Notes: generated by a model not told the origin, from the sequence alone. A stretch of 16,698 nt of DNA from Gammaproteobacteria bacterium (GCA_011052285.1 DRJH01000318.1:1-16698); one strand, 5' to 3'; numbered from the stretch's first letter, positions 7,328-15,731 are shown. Made by a program: numbers and translations.

Positions 7328-8545
7328 TTGATTGATCCTACTTGGTATCTGCTATTGTTACCCGTTGCTGCAGCTTCAGGCTGGCTGGCGGCGCGACGCC
7401 AGGTCGTCAATAAGGTGGGTAACCAAAAACTCCCAGATGCCTACTTTGCGGGGCTCAATTTTCTTGTAAATGAGCAGCCTGACAAGGCTATTGAAGTTTT
7501 CGTCAAAGTCCTTGAGGTTGCACCGGAAACCATAGAAGTGCACTTGGCACTGGGTAATTTGTTCCGCAGGCGCGGCGAATTAGAGCGAGCAACCACCATT
7601 CATCAGAACTTGCTGGTGAAAACCCGCCTCAACCGTGAGCAGCATATGTTGGCGCTGTATGAACTTGGACGAGATTATTATAAAGCCGGATGGTTTGATC
7701 GCGCCGAAGGACTTTTTCAGGAATTGTCGGAATACAATGAACACGCGGCTACCGCATGTCATTATCTGCAGTTAATTTATGAACGGGAGAGAGAGTGGCG
7801 TAAGGCGGATCAGGCAGCACGCCGGTTGATGAAATATACCAACGAAGACTTGCAACACGTTATTGCACACTACTGGTGTGAGATCGCTGAACAGTCTTTC
7901 GAGGAACAGGATCTTACTGGAATACGACAGGGTATCAATCGGGCACTGGCAACCAATCAGCAGAGTGTCAGGGCCATCATGCTTTCGGCAAAGATGCATT
8001 TTCAGAGTGGAGAATATCGCAAGGCTTTACGTGCCTGGAGGCGTTGTGGTGAGCTGGCACCCGAGTTACAGTCAGAAATAATTGCAGGCGTTGTTGAATG
8101 CTATCGGGCACTTCACGACCCCGACACATTGGCAGAGTACCTGCAAAACCTCGCTTTGCATAACAGTTCCGGGCGTGTGTTATCACAGGTACTCGAATAC
8201 CTTCGGGAAATCCGAGGTGGCAAGGCTGCTGAGATGTTCTTGTTGCGGCATTTGCGACAATACAACACGGCTGAAGGCCTCTGGCAATTGTTGCAGTTTC
8301 GGCGGTCCCAAGGGTGTGATCAAGATGCTCCTTACAGTAAATTTCTGGGTGAGTTTCTGCAAATGGTACTGCGTACTGACCGGGTCTATATCTGTCAACA
8401 TTGTGGGTTTTCCTCGAAGCGCTTGAACTGGCAGTGCCCCAGTTGCAGGTACTGGGACAGTATGCGTCCAGTGCAGGATCCACAGATCCCCGAGGTAGCC
8501 GGTATACTTGAGCTACTGCAAGTTGCTGGACCGTCTTCAGAATAG
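7328..8545 (+). CDS. lapB: Lipopolysaccharide assembly protein B (LapB/YciM, TPR and rubredoxin-like metal-binding protein)
   Basis: LapB is an inner-membrane-anchored cytoplasmic protein that, with FtsH, controls LpxC turnover and so LPS amount. The N-terminal anchor is IDPTWYLLLLPVAAASGWLAARR. Tandem TPR repeats fill most of the chain, e.g. PDAYFAGLNFLVNEQPDKAI, PETIEVHLALGNLFRRRGEL and YELGRDYYKAGWFDRAEGLF. The C-terminus carries the rubredoxin-type four-cysteine site YICQHCGF...WQCPSCRYWDS (two CxxC pairs) that packs against the TPRs. At 405 aa it is slightly longer than E. coli LapB (389). The start is a TTG (7328) followed by the family's hydrophobic N-terminus, with GAGG about 13 bases upstream; no better ATG exists. 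The gene converges on the ligase, whose stop codon begins one base after this gene ends. Confidence 0.95.
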   Translation: MIDPTWYLLLLPVAAASGWLAARRQVVNKVGNQKLPDAYFAGLNFLVNEQPDKAIEVFVKVLEVAPETIEVHLALGNLFRRRGELERATTIHQNLLVKTRLNREQHMLALYELGRDYYKAGWFDRAEGLFQELSEYNEHAATACHYLQLIYEREREWRKADQAARRLMKYTNEDLQHVIAHYWCEIAEQSFEEQDLTGIRQGINRALATNQQSVRAIMLSAKMHFQSGEYRKALRAWRRCGELAPELQSEIIAGVVECYRALHDPDTLAEYLQNLALHNSSGRVLSQVLEYLREIRGGKAAEMFLLRHLRQYNTAEGLWQLLQFRRSQGCDQDAPYSKFLGEFLQMVLRTDRVYICQHCGFSSKRLNWQCPSCRYWDSMRPVQDPQIPEVAGILELLQVAGPSSE

Positions 8546-8546
8546 T

Positions 8547-10547
8547 TCAGCTGATTAGCGATAGATATTCCTGTTCGCTAAGAATCTGTACGCCTTTTTC
8601 TTTGGCTGAGTTGACTTTACGTGCGCCAACATGGTTGCCGGTTACCAGATAGTCCGTTTTCGAGGTGACGGTTGTGCCGATACGAGCACCTAGCTGTTTG
8701 GCTCTTGCCTGCATTTCTGTGCGGCTACCTTGTAGCATGGTCCCGGTAAAAACAAAAAGTTTACCACTCAGTGAGCTGATAGCATTTATCTGACGTTGCT
8801 TTTGGTGCTGTAAATTGAAGCCGAGTTGATCGAGTTGTTTGAACAAAGGGGTGATTTTTTGTAACCCTGTAACAACCATGGCAGCTGTTTTTTCGGCAAA
8901 ACCTTCGATTGCAGTAATCTGTTCTTCGGTCAATATAAAGAGTTCTGACAACGAATAGTGGCTGAGTAATTTTTCGCAATTACCGGTACCAAGCCGGTAT
9001 ATGCCAAAGGCAGCCAGAAAACGCCAATCTTCAATTTGCTCTTGGCGACTGCGTAGTAACTGCATCTCCAGATTAATCGATTGTTTGGGGCCAAAACCCA
9101 TGCTGACAAAGTCAGCAGTCTTAAGAGCATAGATGGCATCGATTTTTCGGATCCCATGGTCAAAGAGTTTTTCTACCGTGGCTCTTCCAAAACCATCATT
9201 ATTGCCCAATATTTTAAAAAAATGCTCAATAGTATGGGTAATCTGAGCCGGGCATAGCAGGTGATTGGTGCAGATCAGGTAGTCGTTGTCCCAGAGGAGT
9301 TCGTTATTGCAACTGGGACATTGTTGCGGAATAATCCCCTTGGCAGCGGTGATTACGGCTTCAATTTTGGGAATAACTTCGCCACTTCGGATGATTTCCA
9401 GTATGGCACCGACACCAATACCTTTTTCTTCAACCATGCCGTAATGGTGAGCGCTCACACGCTGAATTATGGCGCCGCTCAAACGGGTTGGGGGTACCTC
9501 GACCACCGGGTTAATACGACCGGATCGGGAAGTTTGCGGTAGCACAGCCAGCACCTCGACCCGGGTCGTCTTCTGGTTGTTTTTATAAGCGATTTGCCAG
9601 CGATGATGATGTTGGGTTGCCCCCATATTATGCTTGATATCAGCGTTGGTGACTTCGATAACCACACCATCGACATCGTAGTCTACTGTGGATTTGATTG
9701 TTGAGACGATGTTGTCAAAGTCAGCCTGTAGTGCAGGCCAGTAACCTCGCCAGCAGGGTAATTGACTGAAAGGATAAAAGACTACCGCATGGTCTTCAAT
9801 AGCTTTGTGTACACTGGCACTCAATGATTTTTCCCGGATTACACTGGCTTGGAAATTACGCGAATTATCGAAGCGATCGGCCAACTTCTGGGAGAAATAA
9901 CTACGGCTGACGACAATTTCTCCTGCGCCATGATCTCCTGTTCCATGATTCAGGGATAGGTCACCGGCAATGGTAAGACCCCTTTTCAGAACCCTTGAGA
10001 TATCCGTACCACGGCGGCCATCCCCACGGGTATACAGCTTGTTACCGGTATAGTAGGCGGCAAAACCGTCTAGCTTGGGTGTGACCTTGAACTCAAGCTC
10101 ATTAAAATTTAATCGTAATCGTTGTGCAGTTTGCTCAATACGTCGAATCCAGCGTTCCACCTCTTTTATGTGATAAGCCTTGTCCGTCGATAGCATACGT
10201 TCCGGTAGAGCTTCGGTTTTGCTGCTGATCGCTGATTCGGCTTCAACCTGCTGTAGATAAGGGTGATCAGGCTGTCGTTTTTGCAGTTCTTCACGAAAGG
10301 AGTGGTCATAACGGGTATCACTGATCAACTGCTCGCCACCGCGGTACAAAGCGTTACAGATCTGTAAAAATTCCAGCAGTTCTTCAGTACTAAGAGAACG
10401 GGCCGTACCGGGGTTTTGAGCAAGGCTAAAGAGTTGCTGTTCATCCAGCTGTTGCAGTTGTACACCGGATTGTCGCAGGAGAGTCCATTGGCTAGGGGAT
10501 AGCCGGGTGTCAGATAAATGGGGCGATGCTATGGATGGTTTGGTCAT
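8547..10547 (-). CDS. Divergent NAD-dependent DNA ligase (LigA-like paralogue)
   Basis: This 666-aa protein has the full bacterial NAD-ligase layout. Domain Ia (about 55-90, YRGGEQLISDTRYD) is followed by a nucleotidyltransferase domain with nucleophile motif KLDG (K158), TRGDGRRGTDIS, GEIVVS (E210), DVDGVVIEV and RWQIAYKNN (K322). Next come an OB domain, a zinc finger with C410, C413, C426 and C432 (CPSC...CTNHLLCPAQ), helix-hairpin-helix repeats, and a C-terminal BRCT domain (592-666). By alignment from memory with E. coli LigA, three cofactor contacts differ: His23 is Arg69, Glu113 is Thr156 and Lys290 is Glu298. The nucleophile, Zn ligands and motif V lysine are kept. The regular ligA is therefore probably elsewhere and this one specialised. 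The ATG lies 34 bp after the tRNA-Arg gene on the same strand and has no clear Shine-Dalgarno, so read-through transcription from the tRNA is possible. NAD use is inferred. Confidence 0.88.
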   Translation of the reverse strand: MTKPSIASPHLSDTRLSPSQWTLLRQSGVQLQQLDEQQLFSLAQNPGTARSLSTEELLEFLQICNALYRGGEQLISDTRYDHSFREELQKRQPDHPYLQQVEAESAISSKTEALPERMLSTDKAYHIKEVERWIRRIEQTAQRLRLNFNELEFKVTPKLDGFAAYYTGNKLYTRGDGRRGTDISRVLKRGLTIAGDLSLNHGTGDHGAGEIVVSRSYFSQKLADRFDNSRNFQASVIREKSLSASVHKAIEDHAVVFYPFSQLPCWRGYWPALQADFDNIVSTIKSTVDYDVDGVVIEVTNADIKHNMGATQHHHRWQIAYKNNQKTTRVEVLAVLPQTSRSGRINPVVEVPPTRLSGAIIQRVSAHHYGMVEEKGIGVGAILEIIRSGEVIPKIEAVITAAKGIIPQQCPSCNNELLWDNDYLICTNHLLCPAQITHTIEHFFKILGNNDGFGRATVEKLFDHGIRKIDAIYALKTADFVSMGFGPKQSINLEMQLLRSRQEQIEDWRFLAAFGIYRLGTGNCEKLLSHYSLSELFILTEEQITAIEGFAEKTAAMVVTGLQKITPLFKQLDQLGFNLQHQKQRQINAISSLSGKLFVFTGTMLQGSRTEMQARAKQLGARIGTTVTSKTDYLVTGNHVGARKVNSAKEKGVQILSEQEYLSLIS

Positions 10548-10581
10548 CGGTGCTGTAACCTGAATACGGCAGGATCAAATA

Positions 10582-10872
<291 letters not shown>

Positions 10873-10881
10873 GTTGGGGTA

Positions 10882-10887
10882 ATTATA
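10882..10887 (-). promoter_or_regulatory. -10 box of the tRNA-Arg promoter
   Basis: On the minus strand a perfect TATAAT stands about 10 bases before the first tRNA nucleotide and is followed by the C-rich stretch TACCCCAAC. A GC-rich discriminator of this kind is characteristic of stringently controlled stable-RNA promoters. The -35 match is poor (TATTTG with 16-bp spacing). The predicted 5' leader is only a few nucleotides, leaving little for RNase P to remove. Confidence 0.6.
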
Positions 10888-10947
10888 CCAAGCCCGGGGT
10901 CTGCAAATATTGCTATTTTGTATCACTAGAAAATCTATTCCACTTTG

Positions 10948-11166
10948 GTAACTACTCAGCACCCCTGAGCCTAGCGCTCACACCGATGGAATAATAGGAT
11001 TTCGCTGATAGGCTTGAGAAATGGCATCCAGTAGATTGTGCCCATTTTTTCTGGATGTGGATAGATATCCCCGAATACGAGCGAACTTTTTAGCACCATC
11101 GAGCGTTCGAAAGCATCCTGAGATCTTGAGGCGGACTTTAATCATACGAATATCCTGCTAATTATT
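10948..11166 (-). mobile_element. Remnant of an IS66-family insertion sequence (3' end)
   Basis: The piece consists of the broken transposase C-terminus (separate entry) and about 30 bp beyond its stop codon. It ends at 10948 with plus-strand GTAACTACTCAGCACC. IS66-family terminal repeats usually begin GTAA, so this could be the surviving end; the boundary is tentative. No matching inverted end and no target duplication were found on the ppk side. The element is a decayed fragment in the gap between the tRNA and ppk. A short hairpin TGAGC/GCTCA (10966-10980) covers the transposase stop codon. Confidence 0.5.
10978..11166 (-). pseudogene. IS66-family transposase C-terminal fragment (broken)
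   Basis: The minus-strand frame ending at the TGA of 10978-10980 reads IRMIKVRLKISGCFRT, then GAKKFARIRGYLSTSRKNG and ends NPIIPSV. This is the characteristic C-terminal block of IS66-type DDE transposases (NNQAEQDIRMIKVKQKISGCFR... IRGYISTARKNG, from memory). Upstream, AAT AAT is followed by an in-frame TAG where the NNQAEQD segment should be. This suggests a small deletion at the junction, and further upstream the frame no longer resembles transposase. Only about 55 codons survive, so it is non-functional. An ATG at 11145-11143 exists but is internal methionine of the old gene. Confidence 0.75.
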
Positions 11167-11320
11167 GCGGCTATTGAGTACATCACTTTCCGTAAGCAGG
11201 TGAAGCTGGTTGGCTCCCGGTTTGGTGTAAAATAAAGGGTATGTTGTACTAAATCGCTGGAAACCACCACAGCCTGTTTCGATTGGAGTGGGTCGACAGG
11301 GCGACATCTTGGGAAACAAA

Positions 11321-13399
11321 GTGAATGCAGAATCTGGGAGTTATTTTAATCGGGAGTTGAGCCTGTTGGCCTTTCATCGCCGGGTTCTGGCGATGGCGGA
11401 AGACACCGGTGTTCCTGTTCTTGAGCGGTTGCGATTTATGTGTATATCCAGTGCCAATCTGGATGAATTCTTCGAGGTCCGTTTTGCCGCACTCAAACAA
11501 AAACAGGAGCATGGTGTTCACCATAGTGGGGTCGACCATGCTGATCTTAAGTGGCTGGTTGCAACGATACGCGAAAAGGCTCTTGGTATGTTGCATGACC
11601 AGTATCAGTTTCTGAACCGGGATTTGATTCCGGCTTTGGCGGCGGAGGGGATTTGTTTTTTACGGCGCAGCAAGTGGAATGAAGATCAGCAGGCCTGGTT
11701 GAAGCACTACATGCGGCACAATCTGATGCCGGTACTCAGTCCCTTAGGGATTGACCCGGCCCACCCATTTCCACGTATTTTGAACAAGAGTTTGCATTTT
11801 ATCGCATCCCTGGAGGGGCTGGATGCCTTTGGCCGTGAGCACCGGCTGGCGATTATTCCCGCTCCCAGAACACTGCCACGCATCGTACTTTTACCCGAGG
11901 AGATTTCCGGTGTGCCTTATGGCTTTGTATTCCTCTCCTCAATTATGCATGCCTTCGCTGAGGAGCTGTTTCCAGGGATGACGGTGACTGGGTGTTATCA
12001 GTTTCGGTTAACCCGGGATACTGAGCTTTATCTTGATGAGGAGGAAATGGCCGATCTGAAACAGACTGTGAAAGGTCGTTTGCTGACGGCACGAAAATTT
12101 GGTCGCTCCGTACGCCTTGAAGTCGCTGAAAGTTGTACGCCAGAAATGTCGAGTTACCTGCTGAATAATTTTGATCTGCAAGCTGATGCTTTGTACCGGG
12201 TTGATGGGCCAGTCAATCTGCACCGCTTGGCGAAAGTCTATGACTATGTTGAGCGGCCCGATCTTAAATTCCCTGAATTTATTCCCTCTATGCCGAAGTC
12301 ACTACGACAGTCCGACGACTTTTTTGCGGTGTTGCGCAAGCGGGATGTATTACTGCATCATCCCTTTCAGTCATTTGATGCGGTTCGAATACTGTTGGAG
12401 CAGGCCGCTGAAGACCCGAATGTATTGGCCATAAAACAGACCTTGTACCGGGCTGGCGACCAGTCGAGGGTGGTGGATGCCTTGTGCAAGGCGGCTAGCC
12501 GCGGTAAAGAAGTGAATGTTGTGGTTGAATTACGGGCTCGTTTTGATGAAGGCGAGAATATTCACCTTTCCGAAACCTTGCAACAAGCTGGGGCACACGT
12601 GGTGTATGGTATTGTCGGTTACAAGGCCCACGCCAAGATGTTGCTGATCGTACGTCGTGAAGGCCAACAAATCGTTCGCTATACTCATCTGGGAACCGGG
12701 AACTATCATGCCGTCACCACGCTCTTGTATACGGATATGGGGTTGTTAACATCAGATCCCTTCATCGGTGCTGACGTACATAAGTTGTTTCAGGAATTGA
12801 CCGGTCTGGGTAAAGCGGTACAGTTGAAAAAAGTTATTCAGGCGCCTTTTGACCTGCACCGCATGCTGGTCGAGTGTATCTCGCGGGAAGCGGATCTGGC
12901 TGCAAGCAGCGGTCGCGGTCGTATTATTGCGAAAATGAATGGGCTGGAAGATACTGGAATTATCGATGCTTTGTACCAGGCATCACAGGCCGGGGTAAAA
13001 ATAGAACTTATTGTCCGTGGTGTTTGCTGTTTGAAGCCGGGCATTAAGGGCTTGTCGGAAAATATCCAGGTGCGTTCGGTGTTGGGGCGCTTTCTGGAGC
13101 ATTCCAGAATCTACTACTTCCGCAATGGTGGTAAGCCGGAAGTATATTGTTCCAGTGCCGATTGCATGATTCGCAACCTGCGAGGGCGGGTTGAAACCGC
13201 TTTCCCCGTATTGGTGACACGACTTCGGCGACGAGTGGTAAAAGAAGGGCTGCGCTATTATCTCCGTGATACGGCCTCGGCATGGCGTTTGCGATCAGAT
13301 GGGGGCTATGTGCGGGTGCGAATTCGGGATAAGCGCCACTATTTCAGTGCCCAGCAGCACTTGTTAGAGCATTTTTCCGGTCCGAATGAGGATGACTAA
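11321..13399 (+). CDS. ppk: Polyphosphate kinase 1
   Basis: It reversibly polymerises the gamma-phosphate of ATP into inorganic polyphosphate. It belongs to the PPK1 family: N-terminal domain (YFNRELSLLAFHRRVL, ISSANLDEFFEVRF), head domain, and two PLD-like C-terminal domains. With the GTG start at 11321 (692 aa, GGGA six bases upstream) the catalytic histidine of VGYKAHAKMLLI falls at H437 and the second histidine of FLEHSRIYYF at H594. These are close to E. coli H435 and H592. The GTG at 11288 would add 11 residues with no room for a Shine-Dalgarno. The usual ELSWL motif reads ELSLL. FDEGENIHLSETLQQAGAHV and THLGTGNYH are intact, as is the ATP-site region around NVLAIKQTLYRAG. It converges on ppx, which degrades its product. 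Confidence 0.96.
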   Translation: MNAESGSYFNRELSLLAFHRRVLAMAEDTGVPVLERLRFMCISSANLDEFFEVRFAALKQKQEHGVHHSGVDHADLKWLVATIREKALGMLHDQYQFLNRDLIPALAAEGICFLRRSKWNEDQQAWLKHYMRHNLMPVLSPLGIDPAHPFPRILNKSLHFIASLEGLDAFGREHRLAIIPAPRTLPRIVLLPEEISGVPYGFVFLSSIMHAFAEELFPGMTVTGCYQFRLTRDTELYLDEEEMADLKQTVKGRLLTARKFGRSVRLEVAESCTPEMSSYLLNNFDLQADALYRVDGPVNLHRLAKVYDYVERPDLKFPEFIPSMPKSLRQSDDFFAVLRKRDVLLHHPFQSFDAVRILLEQAAEDPNVLAIKQTLYRAGDQSRVVDALCKAASRGKEVNVVVELRARFDEGENIHLSETLQQAGAHVVYGIVGYKAHAKMLLIVRREGQQIVRYTHLGTGNYHAVTTLLYTDMGLLTSDPFIGADVHKLFQELTGLGKAVQLKKVIQAPFDLHRMLVECISREADLAASSGRGRIIAKMNGLEDTGIIDALYQASQAGVKIELIVRGVCCLKPGIKGLSENIQVRSVLGRFLEHSRIYYFRNGGKPEVYCSSADCMIRNLRGRVETAFPVLVTRLRRRVVKEGLRYYLRDTASAWRLRSDGGYVRVRIRDKRHYFSAQQHLLEHFSGPNEDD

Positions 13400-13404
13400 G
13401 GAGG
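13397..13404 (+). other. Orphan Shine-Dalgarno-like sequence after ppk
   Basis: TAAGGAGG, a perfect anti-16S match, begins with the ppk stop codon itself. No ATG, GTG or TTG follows at usable distance in an open frame, and the next gene is on the opposite strand. It may be left over from a gene once downstream, or chance. Between here and 13476 an ATTCC/GGAAT inverted repeat (13444-13459) is the only candidate for a two-way terminator; it lacks a T-run. Confidence 0.35.
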
Positions 13405-13476
13405 AAGACTAAAGGCTCAAATCATCCCTGGCAGCAACAATTTATTCCTTCGGCGGAATGATGGAAGGAGCAGTTT

Positions 13477-15012
13477 TTAGCGACTGCTTGTGCCAAATTC
13501 TATGGTTAGTGAAGTTGACATCACCTGTTCGAACCAGATCGCTTGCTTGCGTGCAGCCCAGGCCTCAAGCAGTAGGTCGCCTTCGCCCTGGGCATCAAGA
13601 TACCAGCCATTTTTGGAAGTGGCCAGACGAACCTTGTGAACATGCCCCTTGCGCTCCTTATCGAGGGCAATGGCCAAGCGTAGTAAAACAATCATGGTGA
13701 ATGCACACGCTTGGGCGGAACTTGAAAGTTGCTTGAAGGGATCATGCTCTGAATCGGGAAATCGTTTGCGATGGTAACGTACTACGCTTGCAACCAACAT
13801 TTTTTCGTTATTCGACAGCCCAATCATCGGTGAGGCACTGAGTAGATAGAACGCATGTTTATGGTGTCCGGTTGGCAGGATTGCCATGCCGGATTCATGT
13901 GTTAAAGCGGCGATCTCAAGGAGTAATTTATAACGATTGTCTAGCCGGTGAAGTTTTTTGGTTTGGGTAAAGAGCACACTGACCAGCCATCGCACCTGTT
14001 TAGCGTGAGCCATGTCAGCATGAAATTTCCTGGCCAGGGCATTGGCCCAGGCCATAGCCTGTCGTTCGAGTGCGACAGAATCCAGCCCCCGTTCGTGCAA
14101 TAACTCGACCAGTATACCGTCGGCCAATCCGGTATCTGGAATAATCAGGTCAGCAGGTCGTGCCAGCTTCATTACGGATTTGAGAACCTGCACGGCAGGA
14201 ATGATGACATCCGCACGGTCCGGTCGAAGCTGGAGTTGTTCTATGCGTTCATCGAGACGCAAATCACCCAGAATTTTTCCCAGTTTCTTTATATCATTGT
14301 AACTAATGCTTCGTGTTGACGGATTGCCTAACAATGATACCCCGAGTTCACCCAGGCTTTCGATATTGCCACCTGTGCCAACACAGCAGCTGATTTCGAT
14401 GCCGGAAATCTCGTTACGTATTTGTTGCTGCATGGCTTCGGTGTATTCTTTTAGCAAGCTGGTGAATTCCTGATCTCCCGGGGCACTGCGAAACAGCTCA
14501 AGAAGCCTGACTGTACCCATTTTGAAACTTTTCAGAGCAATGATGTCTCCATGATCAGAGAGGGTGACTTCCACACTGCCACCACCGATGTCGATCAGTA
14601 ACACTGTCATGTTGTCCAGCTTGGGAAGGTGTTGGCGGATCGCGGTGTGAATTAAACGGGCTTCTTCCGCCCCGGTGATGACTTCGATTTCTATGCCCGT
14701 GGCGTGCAAGACTTTTGCGACCAGATCATTCGCATTATGAGCATCTCGCAGGGCACTGGTTGCGGTAGCACGGATAACCCGTACCGGATAGCGGTCGATG
14801 ATGGTTCTGAAGGATTTGAAGGCCTCGACCGTTCGCTGCATGGTGCTTTCGGTGAGGTGACCAAGGGTGAAGGCATCCTGGCCCAGGCGAACGGCTTCGC
14901 GGCGATACTGTACAAGGTTTAACTCACCAGCGGCGTCAAGCCCACATAGATGCAGCCGGATAGCGTTCGAGCCAGTGTCAACGACTGCTGCAAGGGATCC
15001 TTTGGCATACAT
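13477..15012 (-). CDS. ppx: Exopolyphosphatase / guanosine pentaphosphatase (Ppx/GppA family)
   Basis: It removes terminal phosphates from polyphosphate; GppA members also convert pppGpp to ppGpp. The 511-aa length from the ATG at 15012 fits Ppx. The start was chosen because the ASKHA nucleotide fold begins at once (AAVVDTGSNAIRL, D12); a TTG 26 codons upstream would add an atypical extension. Further motifs are ATATSALRDA, the catalytic-region TGAEEARLIH, IDIGGGSVEVTL (phosphate-2 loop) and CCVGTGGNIESLGEL. The C-terminal HD-like all-helical domain reads ALTHESGMAILPTGHHKHAFYLL and VVRYHRKRFPD. The first loop has DTGSN where DLGSN is usual. Pairing with convergent ppk supports a polyphosphate role. 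Ppx and GppA cannot be separated from sequence alone. It is transcribed from the promoter at 15108-15135. Confidence 0.93.
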   Translation of the reverse strand: MYAKGSLAAVVDTGSNAIRLHLCGLDAAGELNLVQYRREAVRLGQDAFTLGHLTESTMQRTVEAFKSFRTIIDRYPVRVIRATATSALRDAHNANDLVAKVLHATGIEIEVITGAEEARLIHTAIRQHLPKLDNMTVLLIDIGGGSVEVTLSDHGDIIALKSFKMGTVRLLELFRSAPGDQEFTSLLKEYTEAMQQQIRNEISGIEISCCVGTGGNIESLGELGVSLLGNPSTRSISYNDIKKLGKILGDLRLDERIEQLQLRPDRADVIIPAVQVLKSVMKLARPADLIIPDTGLADGILVELLHERGLDSVALERQAMAWANALARKFHADMAHAKQVRWLVSVLFTQTKKLHRLDNRYKLLLEIAALTHESGMAILPTGHHKHAFYLLSASPMIGLSNNEKMLVASVVRYHRKRFPDSEHDPFKQLSSSAQACAFTMIVLLRLAIALDKERKGHVHKVRLATSKNGWYLDAQGEGDLLLEAWAARKQAIWFEQVMSTSLTIEFGTSSR

Positions 15013-15107
15013 GAGTATTTGGGAGGTTGATTGTGTTGTGCGGAACAGGGCGGTGAAACCGGGCCTTTGTTGTTGTCTTCTGTGCTGCAAAGCGCAGATA
15101 TGAGTGC

Positions 15108-15135
15108 ATCATAGCATGTCAGAGGAGCATGTCAG
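15108..15135 (-). promoter_or_regulatory. Sigma-70-type promoter of ppx
   Basis: On the minus strand CTGACA (15135-15130) and TATGAT (15113-15108) are separated by 16 bp. Each matches five of six consensus bases. Transcription would start near 15101, giving a leader of about 90 nt before the ppx ATG at 15012. The -35 box lies inside one copy of a 13-bp tandem repeat (separate entry), so a repeat-binding regulator could block or aid the polymerase. Confidence 0.55.
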
Positions 15136-15138
15136 TGG
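15113..15138. repeat. Tandem 13-bp direct repeat over the ppx promoter
   Basis: AGCATGTCAGAGG is followed immediately by AGCATGTCAGTGG, a 12/13 match. Each copy contains TGTCA, but the 13-bp period differs from the 11-bp period of E. coli Pho boxes. The pair covers the ppx -35 element and spacer. It could be a regulator site or a simple slippage duplication. Confidence 0.55.
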
Positions 15139-15731
15139 TTCCCACCGACCAATATCGATGCAGATTTGCTTGTTGTTTCGAAGTGACGTAAGCCCGTGGC
15201 TATCTCGAGTCTGCGATTACCGAAGCGGCCGACCACTCGGCTTACCTTGAGTTTGGTCAGCTGATTGCCTGGATTACCTTGCAGGAGCCGGGTGGGCCAA
15301 TAAGGACGGCACGCATGCGCTTGTACTCCTTCAGATTGAAATTTTTTCGGTATAGATTTTTCGACCGTGGTACACCACCTGTCCAAAAGGAGTTCATCAA
15401 TCACATTTATCACCACTTGACTGAACCAACCTATGAATATGGAAGAACAACGGGCAGGAAGTATAGTAGTGTTGCACACACGACTATGGGCATCCATGCC
15501 ACATATGAAAACTTAAAGAAGGCAGCCTGCCGAGCTTGTCGAGTTGAGTGTCTGAAGCAGACTGATAACAGGTCACTTTAAACGCAGGGAGTTCGCAAGC
15601 AGATAATATTTATATTTTTCAATCATATAGATCATTCAGCACATTTTATCACAAACCTAAACAGTGAAACTTCAGTTTTATTAGTATAAGCTGTATTACA
15701 CATCATTCCTCAGGAGAATTTGCAAGCACAA
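15139..15731. other. Intergenic region upstream of ppx, no supported gene
   Basis: Two overlapping open frames exist: a minus-strand ATG frame 15132-15497 (121 aa) and a plus-strand frame open from about 15190 to 15581. I recognise neither and do not call them genes. The plus frame's first part (RGYLESAITEAADHSAYLEF, then QLIAWITLQEPGG) reads somewhat like protein but has no start codon there, so it could be a decayed gene end. From about 15590 the sequence becomes very AT-rich up to the next gene's Shine-Dalgarno (AGGAG, 15712-15716), as expected of a promoter region. No clear -35/-10 pair was chosen. Confidence 0.35.

Larger units (their letters stand above)
10873..11320. other. Intergenic region between tRNA-Arg and ppk
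   Basis: The two genes are divergent. Next to the tRNA lies its promoter; the middle is the IS66 remnant; the ppk-proximal 150 bp holds the ppk leader. A TAAAAT at about 11228-11233 resembles a -10 box for ppk, but no convincing -35 is seen. I found no recognisable Pho box (paired CTGTCAT-type repeats) that would indicate PhoB control of ppk. No intact gene is present. Confidence 0.5.

Noticed and set aside
13444..13459. Rho-independent terminator between ppk and ppx
   Set aside because: The ATTCC/GGAAT stem is only 5 bp and neither strand has a T-run after it. It is noted only as a weak candidate.
15113..15138. Pho box for PhoB control of ppx
   Set aside because: The TGTCA repeats have a 13-bp period rather than 11, and the surrounding bases do not match the Pho-box consensus.
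15132..15497. Minus-strand ORF of 121 aa upstream of ppx
   Set aside because: No recognisable family, it runs into the ppx promoter, and it is overlapped by an equally long opposite-strand frame. I could not support it as a gene.
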